Part shown: in pieces, positions 1-9,423 of the stretch
How positions within the stretch are numbered: position 1 is the first letter of the stretch
Layout of the letters: every line of letters starts with the position of its first letter
Source: Tardiphaga sp.
GTDB lineage: Bacteria; Pseudomonadota; Alphaproteobacteria; Rhizobiales; Xanthobacteraceae
DNA length: 64,000 nt
Assembly (NCBI GenBank): GCA_030147505.1
Contig: JASBVG010000015.1
Location: 1-64,000 of the forward strand
Direction of reading: 5' to 3'
Position numbers and translations under genes: made by a program
The notes under the pieces: generated by a model
Databases searched by the model: none
The model's input: only the letters and a program-made list of their open reading frames with translations
Told to the model about the DNA's origin: nothing

Positions 1-71
1 TCACCGGATCATGCACGGTGCTATAGCCCCGGACATCCACCCTCCCGCAACGCGCTAAAGGCCCGAACCAC

Positions 72-1286
72 ATGGCAAAGATCAAGGTAGCCAACCCGGT
101 CGTCGAACTCGACGGCGACGAGATGACACGCATCATCTGGAAGTACATCAAGGACAAGCTGATCAACCCGTTCCTTGACGTCAACCTGATGTATTACGAC
201 CTCGGGATGGAATACCGCGACAAGACCGACGACCAGGTCACCGTGGATGCGGCCAACGCGATCAAGAAATACGGCGTGGGCGTCAAGTGCGCCACCATCA
301 CCCCGGACGAAGCCCGCGTAAAGGAGTTCGGCCTCAAGCAGATGTGGAAGTCGCCGAACGGCACCATCCGCAACATCCTCGGCGGTGTGATCTTCCGCGA
401 GCCGATCATCTGCTCGAACGTGCCGCGCCTCGTCCCCGGCTGGACCAAGCCGATCATCATCGGCCGCCACGCCTTCGGCGACCAGTACCGCGCCACCGAC
501 ATCAAGTTCCCGGGCAAGGGCACGCTGACGATGAAGTTCGTCGGTGAAGACGGCACCACCATCGAGCGCGAAGTGTTCCAGGCTCCGGGCGCCGGCGTGG
601 CGCTCAGCATGTACAATCTCGACGACTCGATCCGCGACTTCGCCCGCGCCTCGATGAATTACGGCCTGACCCGCAAGGTCCCGGTCTACCTGTCGACCAA
701 GAACACGATCCTCAAGGTCTATGACGGTCGTTTCAAGGACATCTTCCAGGAGATCTACGACAACGAGTTCAAGACCAAGTTCGAGGCCGCTGGCCTCACC
801 TATGAGCACCGCCTGATCGACGACATGGTGGCAGCTGCAATGAAGTGGTCCGGTGGCTATGTCTGGGCCTGTAAGAATTATGACGGCGACGTGCAGTCCG
901 ACACGGTTGCGCAGGGCTACGGCTCGCTCGGCCTGATGACCTCGGTGCTGCTGACGCCGGATGGCCAGGTAGTGGAAGCCGAAGCCGCCCACGGCACGGT
1001 GACCCGTCACTATCGCGAGCATCAGAAGGGCAAGGAAACCTCGACCAACTCCATCGCGTCGATCTTCGCCTGGACCCAGGGCCTCGCCCACCGCGCCAAG
1101 CTCGACAACAATGACGAACTGGCCAAGTTCGCCAAAACCCTCGAAAAGGTCTGCGTCGACACCGTCGAAGCCGGCTTCATGACCAAGGATCTCGCGCTCC
1201 TGGTCGGTGCCGACCAGCGCTGGCTCTCGACCACGGGCTTCCTGGACAAGGTCGCCGAGAACCTGACCAAGGAACTGGCAGCCTGA
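72..1286 (+). CDS. icd: NADP-dependent isocitrate dehydrogenase
   Basis: Converts isocitrate to 2-oxoglutarate and CO2 with NADP in the TCA cycle; cytoplasmic homodimer. The 404-aa product has the length and sequence of the eukaryote-like dimeric class usual in alphaproteobacteria, not the E. coli class. Visible motifs are [13 protein letters not shown] near residue 132, the NYDGD...GSLGLMTS signature near 269-291 and [12 protein letters not shown] near 309, which belong to substrate and NADP binding. The gene stands alone and is followed by a strong intrinsic terminator at about 1318-1353. Start chosen at the ATG giving [20 protein letters not shown], the normal N-terminus of the family. Confidence 0.97.
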   Translation: MAKIKVANPVVELDGDEMTRIIWKYIKDKLINPFLDVNLMYYDLGMEYRDKTDDQVTVDAANAIKKYGVGVKCATITPDEARVKEFGLKQMWKSPNGTIRNILGGVIFREPIICSNVPRLVPGWTKPIIIGRHAFGDQYRATDIKFPGKGTLTMKFVGEDGTTIEREVFQAPGAGVALSMYNLDDSIRDFARASMNYGLTRKVPVYLSTKNTILKVYDGRFKDIFQEIYDNEFKTKFEAAGLTYEHRLIDDMVAAAMKWSGGYVWACKNYDGDVQSDTVAQGYGSLGLMTSVLLTPDGQVVEAEAAHGTVTRHYREHQKGKETSTNSIASIFAWTQGLAHRAKLDNNDELAKFAKTLEKVCVDTVEAGFMTKDLALLVGADQRWLSTTGFLDKVAENLTKELAA

Positions 1287-1317
1287 TTTTAGCCGTCAGC
1301 TGACTGCATGATCGGAG

Positions 1318-1353
1318 AGTCCGGGTCGCCCATGGCACCCGGACTTTCTTTTT
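1318..1353 (+). terminator. intrinsic terminator after icd
   Basis: An 8-bp perfect stem, GTCCGGGT / ACCCGGAC, with a 10-base loop is followed by a T-rich run (TTTCTTTTT). It lies 30 bases after the icd stop. Confidence 0.85.
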
Positions 1354-1378
1354 GCGACGATACTTTTCGAGGTGAGCG

Positions 1379-3442
1379 ATGACAGCACCGAATCCGACGG
1401 ACGGCCACGACGATCCCTATCTCTGGCTCGAAGAGATCGAGGGCGAAAAGGCGGTGGGCTGGGTCGAGGCGCAAAATACGCGCACCGATGGCTTTCTGGT
1501 CGATGAGAGCTATCAGCGCGCTTTCGACGCGGTGCTCAAGATCCTCGATGCCGACGACCGTATCCCGTTCGTCGGCAAGTCAGGCGACTTTCTCTACAAT
1601 TTCTGGAAGGACGCCGAGCATCCACGCGGCCTGTGGCGGCGCACAACGCTGGAGAGTTATCGTAAGGACAAGCCTGACTGGGACGTGTTGCTCGACATCG
1701 ATGCACTGAACAAGGCCGAGGGCGTATCGTGGGCTTTTGCGGGGGCGGCGCGCTCGCTGGACAAGACGCGCGCATTGGTCAGTCTGTCCTTCAACGGCAC
1801 CGACGCCATCGAGGTGCGCGAATTCGATATCGCGACCAAGAGCTTTGTTGCCGATGGTTTCGTGATCCCGAAGGCGAAGACGCAGGTGGCCTGGATCGAC
1901 AATGACACGCTGCTGGTCGGCAGCGCGCAGACCCCCGACGACAGCACCGAAGCCGGCTATACCCGCACGGTGAAACGCTGGACGCGCGGCACGCCGCTGG
2001 CGGCTGCGGAGACCGTATTCGAGGTCGAGACGCAGGACGTGGCGGCCTGGTTCGGCGTCAATCGCCGGCCGGGCCATGAGGGCCTGATGTTCTGGCGCGC
2101 ACTGGATTTCACGCGCTCGCAGATCTTCGTCGAGCGCAGACACGGTCCACATGCGGGCAAGCGGCTGCGGCTGGAACTGCCGGAAGAAATCAGCGTCGGT
2201 GCGGAAGCAGAGGACCTGCTGCTCAGCCCGAAGCAGGACTGGACGGTGGGCGACCTCACGATCCCGGCCGGAGCCCTTGCCGTGATCGATCTTGATCGTT
2301 TCCTCTCCGGCGCGCGCGATTTCGAGATCGTGTTCGCGCCGACGCCTGAACGCGCGCTGCAGTCATGGGCAGAAACGCGGCATGGCATCGTGCTCGAACT
2401 GCTCGACAATGTGCGTGGTCGCCTCGCGCTGATGCAGCGGAGCGAGGCCGGCTGGCAGGAATCCCCCCTGCCCGGCCTGCCCGACAATACCTCGATCTCG
2501 GCGCAGAACTTTGGTGGCGAGGACGATCCCGATCTCGGCACCGAACTGCTGCTCACCGTCACTGGCTTCGACCGGCCGACCACCACGGCGTTGTGGGATG
2601 GCCATGGCGCGCCCGAACCGCTGAAGAGCGCACCGCGCAATTTCGATCCGAAAGGCATCGAGGTGCAGCAGCGCCATGCTGTCGCCGAGGACGGCACGAA
2701 GATTCCGTATTTCCTGATCGGCAAGAACCTCTCGGCCAAGGGTGCCCCGCGACCGACCATCCTGTATGGCTATGGCGGCTTCGAAGTCTCGCTCACACCG
2801 TCCTATATGGCGATCGCTGGCAAGCTGTGGCTCGAACACGGCCATGTCTATGCCATCGCCAATATCCGTGGCGGCGGCGAGTTCGGCCCGGGCTGGCACC
2901 TGGCTTCACGTAAAGAAACGAAGCATGTGGCGCATGACGACTTCGCCGCTGTGGCGCGCGACCTCGCGGCGTCCGGCGTGACGACGGCAGCAAAACTCGC
3001 TTGCCATGGCGGCAGCAATGGCGGGCTTCTGGTCGGCAACATGCTGACCCGCTATCCGCGGCTGTTCGGCGCGATCTGGTGCAGCGTGCCGCTGCTCGAC
3101 ATGGCGCGCTACACCAAATTGCTCGCAGGCCAGAGCTGGATCGCCGAATATGGCGATCCGGAAATTCCGGATGAGTGGGCTTATGTGCAGAAGTTCTCGC
3201 CCTATCATCTCGCCAAGGGCGGGCAGAACTATCCGCCGATCCTGATCACCACCAACCGTACCGACGACCGCGTGCATCCCGGCCACGCGCGTAAAATGGT
3301 GGCGCGGCTGCAGGAACTCGGCTGTCCGGCCTGGTTCAACGAGACCGTGGCCGGCGGACATTCGGGCGCCGTGGACAACAGCAAGCAGGCGCAGAGCCAG
3401 GCGCTGGGATATGCCTTTCTGCGCCGGACGATTGGGAGCTAG
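1379..3442 (+). CDS. S9 family prolyl oligopeptidase-like serine peptidase
   Basis: Likely cytoplasmic oligopeptidase that cuts short peptides. The 687-aa protein fits the prolyl oligopeptidase architecture: an N-terminal beta-propeller domain (about residues 8-400) and a C-terminal alpha/beta hydrolase (about 460-686). The nucleophile motif GGSNGG is near residue 545, the acid lies in NRTDDRVHPGHA near 628, and the His is in AGGHSG near 660. The N-terminal PYLWLEEIEGEKAVGWVEAQN is typical of the S9A group. It starts at ATG after GAGGTGAGCG, which supplies a Shine-Dalgarno. No operon partner; a palindromic repeat follows immediately. Substrate is not predictable from sequence. Confidence 0.92.
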   Translation: MTAPNPTDGHDDPYLWLEEIEGEKAVGWVEAQNTRTDGFLVDESYQRAFDAVLKILDADDRIPFVGKSGDFLYNFWKDAEHPRGLWRRTTLESYRKDKPDWDVLLDIDALNKAEGVSWAFAGAARSLDKTRALVSLSFNGTDAIEVREFDIATKSFVADGFVIPKAKTQVAWIDNDTLLVGSAQTPDDSTEAGYTRTVKRWTRGTPLAAAETVFEVETQDVAAWFGVNRRPGHEGLMFWRALDFTRSQIFVERRHGPHAGKRLRLELPEEISVGAEAEDLLLSPKQDWTVGDLTIPAGALAVIDLDRFLSGARDFEIVFAPTPERALQSWAETRHGIVLELLDNVRGRLALMQRSEAGWQESPLPGLPDNTSISAQNFGGEDDPDLGTELLLTVTGFDRPTTTALWDGHGAPEPLKSAPRNFDPKGIEVQQRHAVAEDGTKIPYFLIGKNLSAKGAPRPTILYGYGGFEVSLTPSYMAIAGKLWLEHGHVYAIANIRGGGEFGPGWHLASRKETKHVAHDDFAAVARDLAASGVTTAAKLACHGGSNGGLLVGNMLTRYPRLFGAIWCSVPLLDMARYTKLLAGQSWIAEYGDPEIPDEWAYVQKFSPYHLAKGGQNYPPILITTNRTDDRVHPGHARKMVARLQELGCPAWFNETVAGGHSGAVDNSKQAQSQALGYAFLRRTIGS

Positions 3443-3443
3443 T

Positions 3444-3534
3444 CGTAGGGCGGATTAGGCGAAGCCGTAATCCGCCGCGGAGGTTCCGCTATGAAATCGG
3501 CCGGCGGATTATGCTTGCGCTAATCCGCCCTACG
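3444..3534. repeat. palindromic intergenic repeat (GTAGGGCGGATTA family)
   Basis: Perfect 14-bp terminal inverted repeats, CGTAGGGCGGATTA at 3444-3457 and TAATCCGCCCTACG at 3521-3534, enclose further partial dyads. The form is REP/MITE-like. It fills the space between the S9 peptidase and the SDR gene. Confidence 0.85.
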
Positions 3535-3566
3535 ATTGAACATTCGTCGCATCGGGGAGCGAACAC

Positions 3567-4271
3567 ATGTCAGCAGGAAAAGTCGCCGTCATCACCGCAG
3601 GCGGCAGCGGAATGGGCGCCGCAGCAGCGCGACGCCTTGCCGCGGATGGCTTCCACGTCGCGATCCTGTCGTCGTCAGGCAAAGGAGAAACGCTCGCGCA
3701 GGAACTCGGTGGACTCGGCATCACCGGATCGAACCAGTCGAATGACGACCTCAAGCGCCTCGTCGATGGCGCGATGGCGAAATGGGGCCGCATCGATACG
3801 CTGGTGAACAGCGCCGGTCACGGCCCCCGCGCGCCGGTGCTCGAACTCACCGACGAGCAGTGGCACACCGGCATGGACGTCTATCTGATGAATGTGATCC
3901 GGCCGACCCGGTTGGTGGCGCCCATCATGCAGGCGCAGAAGGCCGGCAGCATCATCAATATCTCGACTGCATGGGCCTTCGAGCCCTCGGCGATGTTCCC
4001 GACCTCGGCGGTTTTCCGCGCGGGCCTCGCCTCATACACCAAATTGTTTGCCGATGCCTTCGCCGCATCGAATGTGCGGATGAACAATGTGCTGCCGGGC
4101 TGGATCGACAGCCTGCCGGCCACCGAGGAACGGCGGCAAAGCGTGCCAATGCAGCGCTACGGCAAAGCTGAGGAGATCGCGGCGACCGTCGCCTTCCTCG
4201 CATCGGAAGGCGCCGGTTACATCACCGGCCAGAATATCCGCGTCGACGGCGGCATGACGCGGTCGGTGTGA
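3567..4271 (+). CDS. SDR-family protein lacking the YxxxK catalytic pair
   Basis: Rossmann-fold short-chain dehydrogenase/reductase-type protein of 234 aa. The cofactor loop TAGGSGMG is at residues 10-17, NSAG at 81-84, the usual catalytic Ser in NIST at 133, and the C-terminal YITGQNIRVDGG is typical. Where the family has YxxxK, this protein reads SAVFR (Ser147, Arg151), aligned by the following AGLASYTK segment. Both catalytic residues therefore appear replaced, so it may bind NAD(P)H without classical SDR chemistry or use other residues. It is a single gene between two repeats. Substrate unknown. Confidence 0.85.
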   Translation: MSAGKVAVITAGGSGMGAAAARRLAADGFHVAILSSSGKGETLAQELGGLGITGSNQSNDDLKRLVDGAMAKWGRIDTLVNSAGHGPRAPVLELTDEQWHTGMDVYLMNVIRPTRLVAPIMQAQKAGSIINISTAWAFEPSAMFPTSAVFRAGLASYTKLFADAFAASNVRMNNVLPGWIDSLPATEERRQSVPMQRYGKAEEIAATVAFLASEGAGYITGQNIRVDGGMTRSV

Positions 4272-4280
4272 TGAAACTCG

Positions 4281-4396
4281 TCATTCCGGGGCGCTCACGT
4301 ATCTTCGCGTGAGCGAACCCGGAATCTCGATAGGCTGGAGCTCCATTCCCTTACACACTAAGATTCCAGGTTCGCGCTGCGCGCGCCCCGGAATGA
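4281..4396. repeat. palindromic repeat, TCATTCCGGGG family, copy 1
   Basis: Begins TCATTCCGGGGCG and ends CGCCCCGGAATGA, with two inner hairpins (for example GCTCACG / CGTGAGC). It is related to copies at 6195, 59161 and 63189 in this window. It lies between the convergent SDR and antiporter genes. Confidence 0.85.
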
Positions 4397-4406
4397 CAGG
4401 GTGTAT

Positions 4407-6083
4407 TCACACCGCCATCGTCGCGCCGATCTTCAGCAGCATCGCTTTCGCAATCTCCTGCTCGCCCATGATCACGACATTGGCGCCGTGATATTTGAGA
4501 TGCGCGACTTCCTCGTCGGAATGGGCGCGAGCGATGATCGGCAGCGTCGGATTGAGCGCCCGCGCCTTGGCGACGATCTGGCCGCCTTCGAAGGCGTCGG
4601 GGATTGCGACCAGAAGACCGCGCGCATGGCCGATATTGGCAGCCTGCAACATGTCGGGGGCCGCTGCATTGCCGGTGATCACATCGACATGGCTTTCCCG
4701 CAGGCGCTCGACCACGCCCGGCGTATCCTCAATGACGAGAAACGGCATCGAGGCCGCACGCAGCGCTGTTGAGACCACGCTGCCGACACGACCATGGCCG
4801 ACCAGCACGACGTGATTGACGAGTTCCGACACAGGTAGCGGATCGCGATGGACGGACTTCGCTGGATCCGGCGGCCCCTCCGGCTGAGGCTTGGCTTCCT
4901 CATTCTCGACCATGCGATCGAGGATGGCGAAGAACACCGGATTGATCATGATCGAGATAATCGCGCCGGCAAGCACGAGATCGCGGCCGCGATCCGGCAG
5001 CAGGCCAAGGCTGACACCGAGGCCAACCAAGATGAAGGAGAATTCGCCGATCTGCGCCAGCGACGCAGAAATCGTTAGCGCCGTCGATTGCGGATAGCCG
5101 AACAGGCGGACGATGCCGAAGGCCGCGACCGATTTGCCGACCAGGATGATGAACACCGTGGCCAGCAGCGGCAGCGGGTCGCGCAGGATAATGGACGGAT
5201 CGACCAGCATGCCAACGGAGACGAAGAACAGTACCGCGAACGCGTCGCGCAGCGGCAGCGTCTCATTTGCCGCGCGCTGGCTCAGTTCGGATTCACTGAG
5301 GATCATGCCGGCGAAGAAGGCCCCGAGCGCGAAGGATACGTCGAACACGACAGCGGCACCGAAGGCGACACCGAGCGAGATCGCGAACACTGCGAGACGA
5401 AACAGCTCGCGCGAGCCGGTATGCGCGACATAGTGCAACATCGCCGGAATGACTCGGCGGCCAACCACCAGCATGAAGATGACGAAGCCGGCGACCTTGC
5501 CGAGCGTCACCAGCACAGGCATCGCCAGCGCCGACAGGTCGCCGCCGCCCTGCCCCAGCAGCAGAGGGGCAATGGCCGGCAGCAACACCAGCGTGAGCAC
5601 CATTGCAAGATCTTCGACGATCAGCCAGCCGACCGCGATACGCCCGCGCTCGCTATCGATCAGGCGGCGCTCCTGCAGCGCGCGCAGCAGCACGACGGTC
5701 GATGCGACCGAGAGCGCGAGACCGAATACGAGGCCACCACCGAGACCCCAGCCCAGCGCCTCGCCGAGCCCGATGCCGAGCAGCGTCGCCACCGCGATCT
5801 GCACGACGGCGCCGGGAATGGCGATGTTTTTGACGGACAGCAGATCCTTGAGTGAGAAATGCAGGCCGACGCCGAACATCAGCAGAATGATGCCGATTTC
5901 GGCGAGTTCATTGGCGAGCTTCTGATCTGCCACATAGCCCGGCGTGAACGGGCCCATCAGCACGCCGGCGAGAAGATAACCAACCAGAGGCGAGACGCGT
6001 ATTCGCTGCGCAACCACACCGAGAATGAATGCCAGCACGAGGCCGACGACGACGGTCGAAATCAGAGGGGTATTGTGCTCCAT
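4407..6083 (-). CDS. Kef-type cation/proton antiporter with RCK domain
   Basis: Inner-membrane monovalent cation:proton antiporter of the CPA2 family (YbaL/KefB-like), 558 aa. Residues 1 to about 385 are strongly hydrophobic, with around 12-13 segments forming the Na_H_exchanger domain. From about 415 a soluble RCK_N (TrkA-N) domain begins with the nucleotide-binding motif VLVGHGRVGS. RCK domains in this family gate transport in response to nucleotide or glutathione adducts. The start MEHNTPLISTVVVGL leads straight into the first membrane helix. No partner gene is visible, and repeats flank it on both sides. Whether K+ or Na+ is carried cannot be read from the sequence. Confidence 0.92.
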   Translation of the reverse strand: MEHNTPLISTVVVGLVLAFILGVVAQRIRVSPLVGYLLAGVLMGPFTPGYVADQKLANELAEIGIILLMFGVGLHFSLKDLLSVKNIAIPGAVVQIAVATLLGIGLGEALGWGLGGGLVFGLALSVASTVVLLRALQERRLIDSERGRIAVGWLIVEDLAMVLTLVLLPAIAPLLLGQGGGDLSALAMPVLVTLGKVAGFVIFMLVVGRRVIPAMLHYVAHTGSRELFRLAVFAISLGVAFGAAVVFDVSFALGAFFAGMILSESELSQRAANETLPLRDAFAVLFFVSVGMLVDPSIILRDPLPLLATVFIILVGKSVAAFGIVRLFGYPQSTALTISASLAQIGEFSFILVGLGVSLGLLPDRGRDLVLAGAIISIMINPVFFAILDRMVENEEAKPQPEGPPDPAKSVHRDPLPVSELVNHVVLVGHGRVGSVVSTALRAASMPFLVIEDTPGVVERLRESHVDVITGNAAAPDMLQAANIGHARGLLVAIPDAFEGGQIVAKARALNPTLPIIARAHSDEEVAHLKYHGANVVIMGEQEIAKAMLLKIGATMAV

Positions 6084-6194
6084 GCCGCTTTTTGCCGCAT
6101 GGGAGCCTGGGATGCCAGACTCCTGTGAGGCTACTCATGGTCGCAGGCGAATGCACTCACGTCATCGCGAGATGGGGTTGCGTAACACACGCTG

Positions 6195-6306
6195 TCATTC
6201 CGGGGCGTGGGCGCGCTTTCGCGCACACGAACCCGGAATCTCGATAGGAGATTCCCCACTTCGGGATTCCGGGTTCGCGCGCGAAGATGCGCGCGCCCCG
6301 GAATGG
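6195..6306. repeat. palindromic repeat, TCATTCCGGGG family, copy 2
   Basis: Same layout as copy 1: TCATTCCGGGGCG at the left end and CGCCCCGGAATGG at the right, with AACCCGGAATCTCGATAGG in the middle shared with copy 1. It sits just before the stop codon of alaS. Confidence 0.85.
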
Positions 6307-6312
6307 CGAGTT

Positions 6313-8988
6313 TTATTTCGCCAACGCTGCTTCGATCGCCTTCAGCGCGTCATCTGCCTTGCTGCCATCGGGACCACCGGCCTGCGCCATGTCGGGCCGG
6401 CCGCCACCGCCCTTGCCGCCAAGGGCTTCGGAGGCGATCTTGACGAGATCGACAGCGGAAAAGCGCGACGTCAGATCTTCGGTGACACCGACCACGACAC
6501 CGGCCTTGCCATCCTCACCGACATTGATGATCGCAACCACACCCGAACCGAGCTGTTTCTTGCCGGCGTCGGCGAGACTCTTGAGATCCTTCATCTCGAT
6601 GCCCGAAACCGACTTCGCCATCAGCTTGGTGCCGCCGACATCGCGGATATCGCCGCCCCCTGCGCCAGCCGCAGCGCCGCTGCCGCCGCCCATGGCGATG
6701 GTCTTCTTCGCTTCGGACAGTTCGCGCTCAAGCTTCTTGCGCTCGTCCATCAACGCAGCGATACGCGCCGGCATGTCGGCCAGCGTCGTGCGCAGTTCAT
6801 CGGCAGCGGACTTGGCAAGCGCCATCGTCTCATTGGCGTGATGGCGCGCCTGGTTGCCGGTCAGCGCCTCGATGCGGCGGACGCCGGAGGAGACCGCGCT
6901 TTCCGAGGTCACCGAGATCAGGCCGATGTCGCCGGTGCGCTTCACATGGGTGCCGCCGCACAGTTCGACCGACCAGCCGAGCGCATTGCTACCACTCTCG
7001 CGCGGCATTTTACCCATCGAGACGACGCGAACCTCGTCGCCATATTTCTCGCCGAACAGTGCACGGGCCCCGGCTTCGCGGGCGTCGTCCACCGCCATCA
7101 AACGCGTGGTGACCTCGTCGTTTTCCAGCACGACATTGTTGGCGATGTCCTCGACCTGACGCAGTTCGTCCGCCGTGATCGGCTTCTGGTGCACGAAATC
7201 GAAACGCAGGCGATCGGGCGAAACCATCGAGCCCTTTTGCGCGATGTGATCACCGAGTACCTGACGCAGCGCCTCGTGCAGCAGATGCGTCGCCGAGTGG
7301 TTGGCGCGGATCGCCGAGCGGCGGCCATGATCGACATCGAGCGCGAGCGCGGTGCCAAGCCTGAGTTCACCGCTTTCGACAGTGCCGAGATGAACGAACA
7401 GATCGCCAGCGCGCTTCTGGGTGTCGGTGACACGGAAACTCACGCCTTCGCCGGTCAGCAGACCGAGATCGCCGACCTGACCGCCAGACTCCGCATAGAA
7501 CGGCGTCTGGTTCAGCACGATGGCGCCGGTGTCGCCAGCCTTGAGGCTCTCGACCTCGTTGCCGTCCTTGACGAGTGCGGTGACAGCACCTTCGGCGCTT
7601 TCGGTCTCGTAGCCGAGAAATTCAGTGGCGCCGAGCTTTTCGCGCAGGCCGAACCACACGGTCTCGGTGGCGGCTTCGCCCGAACCCGACCAAGAGGCGC
7701 GCGCCTTCTGCTTCTGCCGCTCCATCGCATCCGTGAAGGACGCAATATCGACGGAGATGCCGCGGTTGCGCAGTGCGTCCTGGGTGAGATCGAGCGGGAA
7801 GCCGAAGGTGTCGTACAGCGTGAAGGCGGTTTCGCCGTCGAACATATCGCCCCTCTTCAGCGACGCGCTCTTGTCGTCGAGGATCGCGAGGCCGCGGTCC
7901 AACGTCCGGCGGAAGCGCGTCTCTTCGAGGCGCAGCGTCTCCTCGATGAGCGAGCGGGCGCGCTGTAGTTCAGGATAGGCATCACCCATCTCGCGCACCA
8001 GCGTCGGCACCAGCTTCCACATGATCGGCTCGCGGGCGCCGAGCAACTGGCCGTGACGCATGGCGCGGCGCATGATGCGGCGGAGCACATAGCCGCGGCC
8101 TTCATTTGACGGCAGCACGCCATCCGCAATCAGGAACGACGACGCGCGCAGGTGATCGGCGATCACGCGCAGCGAGGCCTTCATCGGTCCCTGCGGATCG
8201 GCGCCGGTGAGATCGGCGATGGCGCGGATCAGGGCGACGAACAGGTCGATATCGTAATTGTCGTGCTTGCCCTGCAGCACCGCGGCGATGCGCTCGAGGC
8301 CCATGCCGGTGTCGATGGACGGTTTTGGCAGCGCCAGCCGGTTGCCCGGCGCGATCTGCTCGAACTGCATGAACACGAGATTCCAGATCTCGATGAAACG
8401 GTCGCCGTCTTCATCGGGCGAGCCGGGAGGGCCACCGGGAATCTTGTCGCCATGGTCGAAGAAGATTTCCGAACACGGGCCGCAAGGGCCGGTGTCACCC
8501 ATCTGCCAGAAATTGTCGGAGGTCGGGATGCGGATGATCTTGGATTCGGAGAGGCCGGCGACCTTCTTCCACAGGCCGAAGGCTTCGTCGTCTTCCGAAT
8601 AGACGGTGACGAGCAGCTTATCCTTCGGCAGGCCGTATTCCTTGGTGATCAGGTTCCAGGCGAGCTCGATTGCGCGTTCCTTGAAGTAATCGCCGAACGA
8701 GAAATTGCCGAGCATCTCGAAGAAGGTGTGATGGCGCGCGGTATAGCCGACATTGTCGAGGTCGTTATGCTTGCCACCGGCGCGCACGCATTTCTGCGAG
8801 GTGGTGGCGCGCTGATAGGGCCGCTTCTCGATACCGGTAAAGACGTTCTTGAACTGCACCATGCCGGCATTGGTGAACATCAGCGTGGGGTCGTTGCGCG
8901 GCACCAGCGGCGACGACGACACGATCTCGTGGCCGTTCTTGGCGAAGTAATTCAGAAATGCCGACCTGATCTCGTTAACGCCGCTCAT
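6313..8988 (-). CDS. alaS: alanyl-tRNA synthetase
   Basis: Charges tRNA-Ala with alanine; cytoplasmic. The 891-aa protein contains the class II catalytic domain ([18 protein letters not shown] at the start), the editing-domain zinc motifs HSATH near residue 563 and CGGTHV near 676, and a C-terminal DHHA1/oligomerisation domain. The open frame extends upstream to 9246, but the extra 86 residues are Arg/Pro-rich, have no homology to the family and run through the glycine riboswitch on the other strand. I therefore place the start at ATG 8988 ([11 protein letters not shown]). Confidence 0.97.
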   Translation of the reverse strand: MSGVNEIRSAFLNYFAKNGHEIVSSSPLVPRNDPTLMFTNAGMVQFKNVFTGIEKRPYQRATTSQKCVRAGGKHNDLDNVGYTARHHTFFEMLGNFSFGDYFKERAIELAWNLITKEYGLPKDKLLVTVYSEDDEAFGLWKKVAGLSESKIIRIPTSDNFWQMGDTGPCGPCSEIFFDHGDKIPGGPPGSPDEDGDRFIEIWNLVFMQFEQIAPGNRLALPKPSIDTGMGLERIAAVLQGKHDNYDIDLFVALIRAIADLTGADPQGPMKASLRVIADHLRASSFLIADGVLPSNEGRGYVLRRIMRRAMRHGQLLGAREPIMWKLVPTLVREMGDAYPELQRARSLIEETLRLEETRFRRTLDRGLAILDDKSASLKRGDMFDGETAFTLYDTFGFPLDLTQDALRNRGISVDIASFTDAMERQKQKARASWSGSGEAATETVWFGLREKLGATEFLGYETESAEGAVTALVKDGNEVESLKAGDTGAIVLNQTPFYAESGGQVGDLGLLTGEGVSFRVTDTQKRAGDLFVHLGTVESGELRLGTALALDVDHGRRSAIRANHSATHLLHEALRQVLGDHIAQKGSMVSPDRLRFDFVHQKPITADELRQVEDIANNVVLENDEVTTRLMAVDDAREAGARALFGEKYGDEVRVVSMGKMPRESGSNALGWSVELCGGTHVKRTGDIGLISVTSESAVSSGVRRIEALTGNQARHHANETMALAKSAADELRTTLADMPARIAALMDERKKLERELSEAKKTIAMGGGSGAAAGAGGGDIRDVGGTKLMAKSVSGIEMKDLKSLADAGKKQLGSGVVAIINVGEDGKAGVVVGVTEDLTSRFSAVDLVKIASEALGGKGGGGRPDMAQAGGPDGSKADDALKAIEAALAK

Positions 8989-9150
8989 ACCCGTCCAATC
9001 ACGCTCAGAAAGCGGCCACGGCAAATCCCGCGGCCTCAAGCCACAACCGGTAGCTTTTAGACCGGGGGGACCGCGCCTGTCCAGAAACTGTGCAGGATAA
9101 TCATGGGGTTGCCGCATCAGCACAAGCCGTTGATAGATGCTGCATGTGCG

Positions 9151-9189
9151 TTGACAGTTCGCGGGAACGTGTGGTTGTTTGCGAACGTT
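9151..9189 (+). promoter_or_regulatory. promoter region of gcvTHP: TTGACA box overlapping GGAAC-N17-CGTT
   Basis: A perfect sigma-70 type -35 hexamer TTGACA lies at 9151-9156, with only a weak -10 (GTTGTT) 17 bases further on. Overlapping it is GGAAC (9164-9168), 17 bases, then CGTT (9186-9189), which matches the EcfG general-stress consensus. Either would start transcription just before the riboswitch at about 9200. The housekeeping promoter is the safer reading; use of the EcfG-like site is inferred only. Confidence 0.5.
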
Positions 9190-9199
9190 GAACGACGTC

Positions 9200-9370
9200 A
9201 CGTCGGGAGAGACCGGTCCTGAGAGGGACTGGCGCCGAAGGAGCAACCGCCCCGGAAACTCTCAGGCAAAAGGACCGCGTGACGGACTAAGCATCTGGAA
9301 AGAGGCGCTGCGGGTTTCCCGTGAGCGTCCGCCGACGGGATAATACTCTCAGGCACAGCGACAGATGGGG
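9200..9370 (+). ncRNA. tandem glycine riboswitch
   Basis: Two consecutive glycine aptamers precede gcvT. The first (about 9200-9287) shows GGGAGAGACC, GCCGAAGGAGCAACC and CTCTCAGGCAAAAGGACCG. The second (about 9293-9368) shows GGAAAGAGG, GCCGACGGGATAATA and CTCTCAGGCACAGCGACAG. These are the conserved cores of the gcvT RNA family. Tandem aptamers usually switch on glycine cleavage when glycine is plentiful. No clear T-rich terminator follows, so control may act on translation of gcvT, whose ATG is at 9424. Confidence 0.95.
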
Positions 9371-9423
9371 CTTCTGCGACCACCTCCGGGAATCTGCCCG
9401 GGGAACCGCGAGGGCCCTGATCG

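Noticed and set aside
8989-9246. 86-codon N-terminal extension of alaS
   Set aside because: Unrelated to alanyl-tRNA synthetases and overlaps the glycine riboswitch and its promoter.
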